DNA of 64,000 nt, from positions 245,368-309,367 of the forward strand of contig NZ_JALQDG010000041.1 of assembly GCF_023631325.1 (NCBI RefSeq), written 5' to 3'. The position numbers and the translations under genes were made by a program. This document shows, in pieces, positions 1 to 7,903 of this stretch (its first letter is position 1; every line of letters starts with the position of its first letter). Under the pieces are notes generated by a model. The model searched no databases. It saw nothing but the letters and a program-made list of their open reading frames with translations, and was not told where the DNA came from. This DNA comes from Caballeronia sp. INDeC2 (GTDB lineage: Bacteria; Pseudomonadota; Gammaproteobacteria; Burkholderiales; Burkholderiaceae).

Positions 1-813
1 AGTCTCGATGCGTACTATCAGGAAGCAGGCCGTGGGGGACGTGACGGCGAGCCGGCGCGCTGCACGTTGCTGTTCGAACTGAAGGACAAGCAGGTGCAGC
101 AGTTCTTCTTGAGCGGCCGCTATCCGAGTGCGCAGACAATCGAACGCGTTGCGCGGACGGTGCGTGAACTGGCGAACGAAACGAGCAGTAAGACGCTTGA
201 GAAACCGCTCGAGCGCCTGCGTGAAGCATTGCCCGACGTGGGCGCGAACAAGCTGCGCGTCGCGGCGACCTTGCTTCACGACATCGGCATGACGCGACGC
301 ACGCGTCACGGCGGCATGAAACTGATCGATGAGGACGGCAGCAAGGCCGACGCGAAACTCGGCGATGCATCGCACGCATATGTTGCGCGTGCGGAGCGAG
401 ACCGCGCCGTGCTGGAATGCATGATCAGTTTTGCGCAAAGCGCACAGTGTCGCTGGCGCATTCTGCTCGATTACTTCGCGCACAACACGGACTCAACGTC
501 GGATGTGCATTACGCCCCGCCCGACGATGAACTCGGCGGAAAGACATGTGGCGTATGCGACAACTGCCTGCATCCGCCGGAAGTGATCGAGAGTTCGCGC
601 GAGCTTGTCGAGCAGGCGCGAAAGAAAGAAGCGACGAAGCCTAAGCGGACGATGCCCGCATTCGAGCGGGGCGAGCGCGTCCTCGTGCGTCGCTACGGCG
701 AAGGTATTGTTGAAATGGTCAGCGGCGAAAGCGTGGCCGTGCGTTTCGCTCACGATGAGACGCGCACGTTCATCGCGCGATATCTGAAACGAAGCCCCGC
801 CGCGTCAACGTGA
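1..813 (+). CDS. recQ: RecQ family ATP-dependent DNA helicase, C-terminal part (5' truncated by window edge)
   Basis: Open from base 1; 270 codons are visible and the N-terminal RecA-like lobe lies outside the window. The first residues include the superfamily 2 motif VI signature YYQEAGRGGRDG (bases 16-51), diagnostic for RecQ. A RecQ zinc-binding region follows, with a cysteine in the CRWRILLDYF segment and the CGVCDNC cluster near base 550. The last 45 residues (ERGERVLVRRYGEGIV onward) look like a small beta-barrel rather than an HRDC domain, so this is a short RecQ. The family unwinds DNA 3' to 5' in recombination and repair. Family assignment is secure; exact orthology is not resolvable from the C-terminal part. 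Confidence 0.93.
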   Translation, partial: SLDAYYQEAGRGGRDGEPARCTLLFELKDKQVQQFFLSGRYPSAQTIERVARTVRELANETSSKTLEKPLERLREALPDVGANKLRVAATLLHDIGMTRRTRHGGMKLIDEDGSKADAKLGDASHAYVARAERDRAVLECMISFAQSAQCRWRILLDYFAHNTDSTSDVHYAPPDDELGGKTCGVCDNCLHPPEVIESSRELVEQARKKEATKPKRTMPAFERGERVLVRRYGEGIVEMVSGESVAVRFAHDETRTFIARYLKRSPAAST

Positions 814-900
814 AGCCCGCCGACGGGATAACACATTCTGGCGCGTGCATTGCTGTTAACGACTAGACTAACGAAGCACTCGCGCAAACGGAAGGGCCAG

Positions 901-1191
901 ATGAATCGCAATCTTCGACATCGAACGATCGTCGCATTCGCGTGCGCCTGCATGACATGTGGGACAAGCGCATGGGCGCAGCAAAACGGCGCGCCGCCGG
1001 GCAACACGTCATCGCAAGGCGATACGGGCAAATCCGCCGGCGTCGCGGGCGGTGCGGGCGCTGCCGGACAATCCGGAACGGACCCCGCCACGTTGAGCCG
1101 CATCGAGGAACAGCGCGTACAGAAAAAGAACGGCGCTCAGGGTGCATCGTCTGCCCCTAACGCCAACAAGCGCAAGGACTGGAAGGAGTGA
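901..1191 (+). CDS. small exported protein of unknown function
   Basis: 96 residues. The ATG at 901 has a GGAAGG ribosome site just upstream; an upstream TTG at 850 in the same frame is less likely. The N-terminus (NRNLRHRTIVAFACACMTCG then SAWAQQ) is a signal peptide with a probable cut after AWA. The mature part is low-complexity Gly/Ala/Ser/Gln with a charged tail and no recognisable domain. Its stop overlaps the proposed GTG start of the ABC-receiver fusion gene by 4 nt, so the two are probably translationally coupled. Function unknown. Confidence 0.7.
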   Translation: MNRNLRHRTIVAFACACMTCGTSAWAQQNGAPPGNTSSQGDTGKSAGVAGGAGAAGQSGTDPATLSRIEEQRVQKKNGAQGASSAPNANKRKDWKE

Positions 1192-3845
1192 CGCCCAGCG
1201 TGTCGTCCGATGCCGAGCGCACGCGTGTGCGCCGCCGCATCGTTGCCGACCTGTGGCGCGCGGTGTTGGCGTGGCGTTATCAGACCGCCGCCGCCGTCGT
1301 GCTGATGATCGGCGCGCGGCTCGCAGTCGTATCCGTGCCGCTGATGCTCAAGCGCGTCATCGATGAGTTCAGTCATCCCGCAACGACCGTCGTCTTTCCC
1401 GTCTTCCTGGTTCTCGCCTACGTCCTGTTGCGCTATCTCGGCGACGTGCTGAACGAAGCACGCGACGTGGTCTTCAGCATTGTCACGCAGCGCACGGTGG
1501 CGTCGTTTGCCGAGCGAACGTTCGCGCATCTTCATGCCTTGGGCGCGCGCTTTCATGCGCAGCGCGAAACCGGCGCTGTCGTGCGAGATGTGCAAAAGGG
1601 TGCGGACGGTGTCGGCTTTTTACTCGGCACCGCATTCTTCACCATCGTGCCGGTGATGATAGAAATCGGCACGGTCGTCGCCGTGATGATGACCAGTTAC
1701 GCGATCGAATTCATGGCGATCATCGCCGCGACGTTCGTACTGTATTCGGCGTGGACGCTCATCTTCACGCGCTATCGCATGCGCTTTCAACGCGCGGTCA
1801 ACAGGCTCGAGGCGCAGTCCGACAGCCGTCTCGTCGACAGCCTGCTCAACTATGAAACCGTGAAGTTCTTCGCGAGCGAGCGCATCGAAACGAACCGGCT
1901 CACGAGCGTTCTGGACGAATGGGTGCATGCGCGTGTCGCCAATCAACGCGCGCTCACGCTGCTGCACGTGGGGCAGAGCACGATCATCGCTGTCGGCATT
2001 GCGGCAGTGATGCTGCGCGCGGCGCAACAGGTCGTCGCGGGCACGATGAGCGTCGGCGATCTCGTGCTGGTGAACGCATATATCGTGCAGGTATGCAATC
2101 CGCTCAATACGCTCGGCTTCGTGTTTCGCGAGACCAACGACGCGATCGTGAATGTCGAGCGCATGTTCATGATTCTTCTCTCGCGCGGCCGCGTGCGCGA
2201 AGATGTGGACGAGACCGGCGCGCAGCCGCTCGTCGTGACGGCGGGCGAAATCGAATTCGATCATGTCGAGTTCGGCTACGATCCGGCGCGGCAGATTCTG
2301 CGCGATGTCGATTTTCGCGCGCATCCCGGCAAGAAACTCGCGGTCGTCGGGGGCAGCGGCTCGGGCAAGTCGACGCTCGTGAAGCTGCTGTTCAGGCTCT
2401 ACGAGCCGACCGCGGGCGCGATACGGATCGACGGCCAGGACCTCGCGCACGTCACGCAGAACAGCCTGCGGGCGACCATCGGCATCGTGCCGCAGGACAC
2501 GGTGCTCTTCAACGATACGATCGCCTACAACATCGCCTATGGCCGTCCCGATGCCACGCGTGCGGATATCGTGCAGGCCGCGCGCGCCGCGCAACTCGAT
2601 GGCTTTATCGAGCGCCTTCCGGATCACTACGATACGCGCGTCGGCGAGCGCGGCGTGCGGCTCTCGGGCGGCGAACGTCAGCGCATCGCGATCGCGCGCG
2701 CGATACTGAAGGATCCACGCATCATCGTGTTCGACGAAGCGACCTCCGCGCTCGATACGCGTTCGGAACGCGCGATCCAGACCGAGCTCGATCGTCTTGC
2801 GAAAGGACGCACGTCGATCGTCATCGCGCATCGGCTCTCGACCGTGGTCGATGCGGACTGGACGCTCGTGATGGAGCATGGGCGTATCGTCGAGCAGGGA
2901 CAGCACGACGAACTGCTCGCGCGCGAGGGCGTGTACGCACGCATGTGGTCGCTGCAATGGCAGCAGGGTGAGCTCGAGCATGCGCAGCGCAAGGTCTCCG
3001 CGCAGGCTGTCGGACTCGATGCGCTCGTCGCCGGCGTCATCGATGCGCTGCATGAAGAGATCGTGGCGCGCGGCGTGAACCTTTATACCGTCATCGCCGA
3101 ACCGGGCTTGCGTGTGTCGGGCGACGCGAGCGTGTTGCAGCAGATCGTCGCCGAACTGTGCCGCGCGCAGATGAGCGCCGCGCTGCGCGGCGAGCGTATC
3201 GAGTTGCGTGTGTTCCGCGAAGGCAATCACGCGAGTCTCACGGTGATGGGGCAACGCCCCGACCCCGCGGATCTCTCGCAACAACAGGTGCGGCGCCTCG
3301 AGAACGCATTGACCGAGACCGGCGGCAGCCTTGCCGTGCGCTACATCGACAAGCACGTCGCCTATGTCGCGACGATGCCCTTGCGCCCGGTGCTCGACGA
3401 AACTGCAGCCCCCGAAGCCTCGCACGACGATGCGCTGGAAGGCGTCACGGTGATGGTACTCGACGATCAGGAAGAAGCACGCGATGCGCTTGAAGGTCTG
3501 CTCGAATCGGTCGGCGCGCATGTCGTGTTGTGCGCATCGGGCGATGATGCACTCGCAAGACTGCGCGCGTTGCCGAGCGCGCAATGGCCCGGCGTGTTGC
3601 TCTGCGATATCGTGCTCGGCGGCGAACAGGACGGTTATGAAGTCTTGCGGCTCGTTCGTGAGGAAGAGGCGAGCCGTGGTGTGTCGCTTGGCGAACGCAT
3701 GCCCGCGATCGCGCTCACCGGGCATACGCAGGCGGAAGCGCGCTCTCGCGCGCAGGCGGCGGGCTTCCAGGCGCATCTGACGAAGCCTGTACCCGCTCCT
3801 AAGCTGATCGCCGCCATAGGCGCGGTAACGGCGCGGACTACCTAA
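1188..3845 (+). CDS. ABC exporter fused to a degenerate histidine-kinase-like ATPase domain and a response-regulator receiver
   Basis: 885 residues, versus about 600 for a normal half-exporter. Residues about 20-310 are a six-helix type-1 ABC membrane domain resembling Atm1/HMT1-type exporters (KFFASERIE and GDLVLVNAYIVQ segments). The nucleotide-binding domain has Walker A GGSGSGKST (about 387-395), signature LSGGERQ (about 492) and Walker B IIVFDEATSALD (about 512-523). Residues about 605-740 look like a kinase HATPase fold (SVLQQIVAELCRAQ, ETGGSLAVRY) but lack the N-box Asn and any phosphorylatable His box. Residues about 753-880 are a receiver domain with acidic pair DD, phospho-acceptor Asp807 (LLCDIVLG) and Lys866 (LTKP). 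The GTG at 1188 overlaps the previous stop; a GTG at 1200, 11 nt after GGAAGGAG, is an alternative start. The membrane substrate is unknown. Confidence 0.85.
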   Translation: MTPSVSSDAERTRVRRRIVADLWRAVLAWRYQTAAAVVLMIGARLAVVSVPLMLKRVIDEFSHPATTVVFPVFLVLAYVLLRYLGDVLNEARDVVFSIVTQRTVASFAERTFAHLHALGARFHAQRETGAVVRDVQKGADGVGFLLGTAFFTIVPVMIEIGTVVAVMMTSYAIEFMAIIAATFVLYSAWTLIFTRYRMRFQRAVNRLEAQSDSRLVDSLLNYETVKFFASERIETNRLTSVLDEWVHARVANQRALTLLHVGQSTIIAVGIAAVMLRAAQQVVAGTMSVGDLVLVNAYIVQVCNPLNTLGFVFRETNDAIVNVERMFMILLSRGRVREDVDETGAQPLVVTAGEIEFDHVEFGYDPARQILRDVDFRAHPGKKLAVVGGSGSGKSTLVKLLFRLYEPTAGAIRIDGQDLAHVTQNSLRATIGIVPQDTVLFNDTIAYNIAYGRPDATRADIVQAARAAQLDGFIERLPDHYDTRVGERGVRLSGGERQRIAIARAILKDPRIIVFDEATSALDTRSERAIQTELDRLAKGRTSIVIAHRLSTVVDADWTLVMEHGRIVEQGQHDELLAREGVYARMWSLQWQQGELEHAQRKVSAQAVGLDALVAGVIDALHEEIVARGVNLYTVIAEPGLRVSGDASVLQQIVAELCRAQMSAALRGERIELRVFREGNHASLTVMGQRPDPADLSQQQVRRLENALTETGGSLAVRYIDKHVAYVATMPLRPVLDETAAPEASHDDALEGVTVMVLDDQEEARDALEGLLESVGAHVVLCASGDDALARLRALPSAQWPGVLLCDIVLGGEQDGYEVLRLVREEEASRGVSLGERMPAIALTGHTQAEARSRAQAAGFQAHLTKPVPAPKLIAAIGAVTARTT

Positions 3846-4822
3846 ACGCGCTGCGCCTCGCGCGTTTCCGACGCTTCGATGACCTGCCGAAAGTGCTGCG
3901 CCGTGCGCCGCAGGCCTTCATCGAGCGCCGTCGTCGGGGACCAGCCGAGCTTGTCGCGCGCCAGCGCAATGTCCGGCTGACGATGCCACGGATCATCCAT
4001 CGGCAATGGCTTGAACACGATCTCCGACGACGATCCCGTCGACTCGATGATGCGCCGCGCGACATCGAGCATCGTCAGCTCGTGCGGATTGCCGAGGTTC
4101 ATCGGACCCGTGAACTCGTCGGGCGTATTCATGAGGCGGATGAACGCCTCGACCATGTCGTCGACATAACAGAACGAGCGCGTCTGCATGCCTTCGCCAT
4201 ACACCGTGATCGGCTGGCCCGATAGCGCCTGCATCATGAAGTTCGAAATCACGCGCCCATCCGACGGATGCATGCGCGGCCCGTACGTATTGAAGATGCG
4301 CGCGATCTTGATCGAGAGTCCATGCTGCCGCCGATAATCCATGAAGAGCGTTTCGGCGCAGCGCTTGCCTTCGTCATAACACGAACGCGGCCCGATGGGA
4401 TTCACATTGCCCCAGTACGCTTCCTGTTGCGGATGCACGTGCGCGTCGCCATAGACTTCGCTCGTCGAGGCCTGAAAGATCTTTGCGTGGACGCGCTTGG
4501 CGAGACCGAGCATGTTGATTGCGCCATGCACGCTCGTCTTCGTCGTCTGCACCGGGTCGTGCTGATAATGGATCGGCGAGGCGGGGCACGCGAGGTTGTA
4601 GATTTCGTCCACTTCCACATAAAGCGGAAATGTCACGTCGTGCCGCATAAGCTCGAAATTCGGGCTGTCGAACAGATGCGCGATATTGTCCTTCGTGCCG
4701 GTGTAGAAGTTATCGACGCATAACACGTCATGGCCTTGCGCGACCAGCCGCTCGCACAGATGCGAGCCGAGAAAGCCCGCGCCGCCCGTCACCAGAATGC
4801 GCTTTCTATATGCTTCTTTCAT
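3842..4822 (-). CDS. UDP-glucuronate decarboxylase (UDP-xylose synthase), NAD-dependent SDR family
   Basis: 326 residues, typical for bacterial UXS. The Rossmann motif GGAGFLGSH is at residues 13-21. Active-site residues fit extended SDR sugar-nucleotide enzymes: Thr120, Glu122 (STSEVYGD) and Tyr149/Lys153 (SCYDEGKR). The PIGPRSCYDEGKR segment and the Glu at the catalytic position are characteristic of UDP-glucuronate decarboxylases rather than 4,6-dehydratases. It converts UDP-glucuronate to UDP-xylose plus CO2 in the cytosol. It is the last gene of the minus-strand glycan operon, 27 nt after the GT1 gene, and its 3' end overlaps the convergent exporter gene by 4 nt. It would supply UDP-xylose to a neighbouring glycosyltransferase (inference). 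Confidence 0.9.
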   Translation of the reverse strand: MKEAYRKRILVTGGAGFLGSHLCERLVAQGHDVLCVDNFYTGTKDNIAHLFDSPNFELMRHDVTFPLYVEVDEIYNLACPASPIHYQHDPVQTTKTSVHGAINMLGLAKRVHAKIFQASTSEVYGDAHVHPQQEAYWGNVNPIGPRSCYDEGKRCAETLFMDYRRQHGLSIKIARIFNTYGPRMHPSDGRVISNFMMQALSGQPITVYGEGMQTRSFCYVDDMVEAFIRLMNTPDEFTGPMNLGNPHELTMLDVARRIIESTGSSSEIVFKPLPMDDPWHRQPDIALARDKLGWSPTTALDEGLRRTAQHFRQVIEASETREAQRV

Positions 4823-4849
4823 GTCGAGATGTTCCAGTAATGATGCGTG

Positions 4850-5809
4850 CTAGCTGCATACGTAGCGCAACGCTTCATTCCAATCGTGGGCGAAGCGGGC
4901 GATGTGAAAGCGTTCGAGGGCTGTTCGCCGGGCACCTTCGCCAAGACGCCGCGCCTCGACGGGATCGCGCAGCAGTCGCTGCATTACGTCGATGAGCGCA
5001 TGCGTATCCGTATGGACGAAGCCGTTCTCACCGTTGCGGATCACCGTGGCGAGTTCGGTCGTCGCGAGTCCGATGATCGGCATGCCGATCGTCATCGCCT
5101 CCACGATCGCAAGCCCGAGACTCGTCCAACGAATGGGATTGAAGAAGAAGCGATAGCGCGCGCTGAACGCCGCGAGCTCCAGATTGCCGACCTCGCCGAT
5201 GCCCCCCGCCGACTGCGCATCCATGCCGACGAGATCGAGCGGCACGGACGCGGCGGCTTGCGCATAGACATCGTTGCCGAGGCGCCTTCCGCGCTGACGC
5301 AGGTGATTGATCACCGCAATGCCGCGCTCCAGCTCGCCGGTGTAACGCACGTCCTTAGGCACCACGACACCATGTTCGATGACGCGCGTCGGCGTGTCGC
5401 CGCTATCCCACATCAGCCGGTTGAAGCGCGTAACATGCACGAGCAGCGTATCGCGCTCCTGCACCCAGTGCTTCTGCTCGAACGGGTTCTCCTGCGGCGG
5501 ATCATGTTCGATATAGATGCGCGGCAAGCGCCGTTGCGCATCGGTAAGAAGGCTGAGACGGTCGTCGTCCCATTGCCGTTTGTGCTGAAAAAGGACGACA
5601 TCGAATGACTGCGACGGCACTTCGCTCGCCGGCACTTCATGCACGTTGGTACCGAACGGCAACGCGCCGGCCGTGCCTGCATAACCAGGCGGATAGCCGG
5701 GGCGCGTCACGAGATAGAAGTCATGCGGCGCCTGGCTCAAGTAGTAAAGGTAATTGCCGTGGATATGCCACGTGAGCACGCGCAAGCGCCGGGAACTAGT
5801 CGTTGACAT
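4850..5809 (-). CDS. glycosyltransferase family 1/4-like (GT-B fold)
   Basis: 319 residues from the ATG at 5809, which has a strong GGAGG site 8-12 nt upstream and overlaps the preceding heptosyltransferase gene by 14 nt. A longer frame to 5863 would add 18 unlikely residues inside that gene. The C-terminal half carries the nucleotide-sugar binding pattern of GT-B retaining enzymes (NPIRWTSLGLAIVEAMTIGM then PIIGLATTE), the usual E-x7-E region. The N-terminal half includes HIHGNYLYYLSQ and an EHDPP segment. Donor and acceptor cannot be read from sequence. Its position next to the UDP-xylose synthase makes xylosyl transfer a reasonable hypothesis. Confidence 0.8.
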   Translation of the reverse strand: MSTTSSRRLRVLTWHIHGNYLYYLSQAPHDFYLVTRPGYPPGYAGTAGALPFGTNVHEVPASEVPSQSFDVVLFQHKRQWDDDRLSLLTDAQRRLPRIYIEHDPPQENPFEQKHWVQERDTLLVHVTRFNRLMWDSGDTPTRVIEHGVVVPKDVRYTGELERGIAVINHLRQRGRRLGNDVYAQAAASVPLDLVGMDAQSAGGIGEVGNLELAAFSARYRFFFNPIRWTSLGLAIVEAMTIGMPIIGLATTELATVIRNGENGFVHTDTHALIDVMQRLLRDPVEARRLGEGARRTALERFHIARFAHDWNEALRYVCS

Positions 5810-6854
5810 GAAGAAGCGCCTCCTCGAGATGTGCGAATGCGACATCGAGCACGCTTTGTACACTGACGTTCAGCGCGCATTCGTGTTGATAAGGACATTC
5901 GCGGAATGCGCAAGGCCGGCACGCGGGCCAATCTGCAAGCACGCGATGACGCGCGTGATCGAGCGGCGCCCAGCGTCGCGTATCGCTGCCCGATGCGATC
6001 ACGACACTCGGCGCGCGCATTGCGGCGGCCACATGCGAAAGCCCCGTGTCGTTGCACACGATGAGCCTCGCCTTCGCGACGAGCGCGGTCAGCGCGCCAA
6101 GCGACGTGCGTCCGGCTAGGTCGATGGCATGCTCGCCTGCACCGCGTGTCACGCGTGCGGTCAATGGCGCTTCCGCCGCGCTGCCGGTGACGGCGACTTG
6201 CCAGCCCGCATCCGATAGCGAACGCGCCACTTCGCCGAAGCGTTCGACGGGCCATCGACGAGAAGGCAATTGCGCGCCCGGATGAACGAGGATGAGCTTG
6301 TCCAGGTCTATCGCGAGCGAATCGACGAGCGCATCGCATTCGCGTTCGTCCTCATCGGCGAGGGGAATCTCGAGATCGAGCGTGCGGACCTCGATGCCGA
6401 GACGCTCCATCAAGGCGGTATATCTCGCGGGTTCGGGCAGGTCATCGGGCCACGGCATGAAAACGCCTTCGCGCATGGATTCGTCGGGCTTCAGAAAGCC
6501 CGCGTTCAAACGCGCACCCATGCCTTCGACGATGTCGTTCGCGACGCCGCCGCTGCCGTGCAATTGAATTGCGATATCGAAGCCACGCCCACGTAGCGCG
6601 CGCAGAAACGCAGGCAGATGCGCATTGGTCTCTTGCTGTTCGGGAAAGCCGATCGCGCCGGGAAACACGATCAATTCATCGAGCAGATGCGCATAGCGCT
6701 CGACGAAACGCACGGCCCACGGCAAGCCCGCCAGTGCGATATGCGCTTTCGGATACGCCTGCCGCAACGCGCGCAACGCTGGCACGGCGCATAGCATGTC
6801 GCCGAGTTGCAGCGCGCGAAAGATGACGATGCGTTCGACCGGCTCGATGCTCAT
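5796..6854 (-). CDS. glycosyltransferase family 9 (ADP-heptose:LPS heptosyltransferase-like)
   Basis: 352 residues from the ATG at 6854 (MSIEPVERIVIFRALQLGD), which forms an ATGA overlap with the preceding GT2 stop. Hallmarks of GT9 are present: the N-terminal IVIFRALQLGDMLCAVPALR loop, HPGAQLPSRRWPVERFGEVA in the middle, and the C-terminal donor-binding CNDTGLSHVAAAMRAPSVV with a cysteine-rich tail (PACRPCAFRECPY). Family members transfer heptose from ADP-heptose to lipid A core or related glycans at the inner membrane face. This is one of two GT9 genes in the operon. The cluster has no core-LPS kinases or ligase, so a non-core glycan is plausible (inference). Confidence 0.88.
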   Translation of the reverse strand: MSIEPVERIVIFRALQLGDMLCAVPALRALRQAYPKAHIALAGLPWAVRFVERYAHLLDELIVFPGAIGFPEQQETNAHLPAFLRALRGRGFDIAIQLHGSGGVANDIVEGMGARLNAGFLKPDESMREGVFMPWPDDLPEPARYTALMERLGIEVRTLDLEIPLADEDERECDALVDSLAIDLDKLILVHPGAQLPSRRWPVERFGEVARSLSDAGWQVAVTGSAAEAPLTARVTRGAGEHAIDLAGRTSLGALTALVAKARLIVCNDTGLSHVAAAMRAPSVVIASGSDTRRWAPLDHARHRVLADWPACRPCAFRECPYQHECALNVSVQSVLDVAFAHLEEALLHVND

Positions 6855-7903
6855 AGAAAAAACACCTTGAACTTGAACGCGCCGCGAATGCGCCAATAGA
6901 TCGACAGATACGGAATGATCGCCGACGTGCACAACATCTCCGCGATATGCGTAGGCGTGCGCGCGGTCGTCTTGAGTCGTTGCATGCAGAACCAGATCGT
7001 CATCGCAATCCATGCAACGGCTGCGGCGATTGCGATATGCGTTGCGCCCGCCGTTATCGACACGAACAGCACCACGAGCGCCGCGAGCATCGCATAGTAG
7101 AGAAGCGGCGGATGGCGCCGGATGCGTTCGCGAAACAGCGTGCGATGCTTCTTGCAGAGCAACGCATCGAACTGGCTCTTCTTCTGCTGCGAAATGCTCA
7201 CGCCCCAGCGTGCGGGCCGCACCGGATGAAGGATCGCGGCATCGTCGGCGCGTGCGATCACGAGGCCCGCCTGCATCAACGCGAATTGCAGATCCGAGTC
7301 TTCGCGCCATGCCGACGTATAACGCGCATCGAATCCGCCCGTGCGTTCGAGCGCGGCGCGTGTCGCGAACGCGTTGGCGGTCGCGAATTCCGCATTCGCG
7401 AGTCCGGCCGCGTCGAGTTCGTAATCGGTGGGACGCTTCGGCAGCGGCACGACGATACGCCCGGAGACTGCATCCGCGCCAGCATCGAGCGCGCGCAGGC
7501 CGTTCGCGAGCCATTGCGGATCGGGAATGGTGTCGTCGTCGGTGAATGCGATGCGTCTTGCAAGCGATGCACGCCAGCCCGCGTTGCGCGCGCCCGCAGG
7601 GCCTTGCGTCGCCGGCACCGGCACATAGCGGATCTTCGGTCCGCTCGACGCATGCGCTGCGGCAAGACGCTGCACGCATGCCTTCGTTGCTTCGTCGGGT
7701 CCGTCGTCGCATACGATGATCTCGTAGCGCGTCGGATCGTATGTCTGCGCGGCAATGGCGGACACGCAGCGTTCGAGCATCGCGGGACGGCGATAGGTCG
7801 GCACGATCACGGACACGTCGGGAATGAATTCGCCACGTGACGCAACGGCCGCAGCCGTCGCACCCGTCTCCGCGTTTTCGAAAAGACCGGCATACGTGCT
7901 CAT
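6851..7903 (-). CDS. glycosyltransferase family 2 with C-terminal membrane segments
   Basis: 350 residues. A GT-A fold starts at PDVSVIVPTYRRPAMLERCV (about residue 28). DXD-like ITFTDDDTIPDPQWL and the WREDSDLQFALM acceptor-base motif follow. After about residue 260 there are two hydrophobic helices (LLYYAMLAALVVLFVSI and IAIAAAVAWIAMTIWF), so it is membrane anchored with a cytosolic catalytic domain. Both ends overlap neighbours by 4 nt (ATGA), showing tight translational coupling with the carbamoyltransferase upstream and the GT9 downstream. An inverting transferase building the operon glycan; donor unknown. Confidence 0.88.
   Translation of the reverse strand: MSTYAGLFENAETGATAAAVASRGEFIPDVSVIVPTYRRPAMLERCVSAIAAQTYDPTRYEIIVCDDGPDEATKACVQRLAAAHASSGPKIRYVPVPATQGPAGARNAGWRASLARRIAFTDDDTIPDPQWLANGLRALDAGADAVSGRIVVPLPKRPTDYELDAAGLANAEFATANAFATRAALERTGGFDARYTSAWREDSDLQFALMQAGLVIARADDAAILHPVRPARWGVSISQQKKSQFDALLCKKHRTLFRERIRRHPPLLYYAMLAALVVLFVSITAGATHIAIAAAVAWIAMTIWFCMQRLKTTARTPTHIAEMLCTSAIIPYLSIYWRIRGAFKFKVFFL

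Noticed and set aside
1620..3776. A 718-codon minus-strand frame opposite the ABC-receiver gene
   Set aside because: Same shadow effect; composition is Arg/His/Asp-rich and no start context or motif is present.
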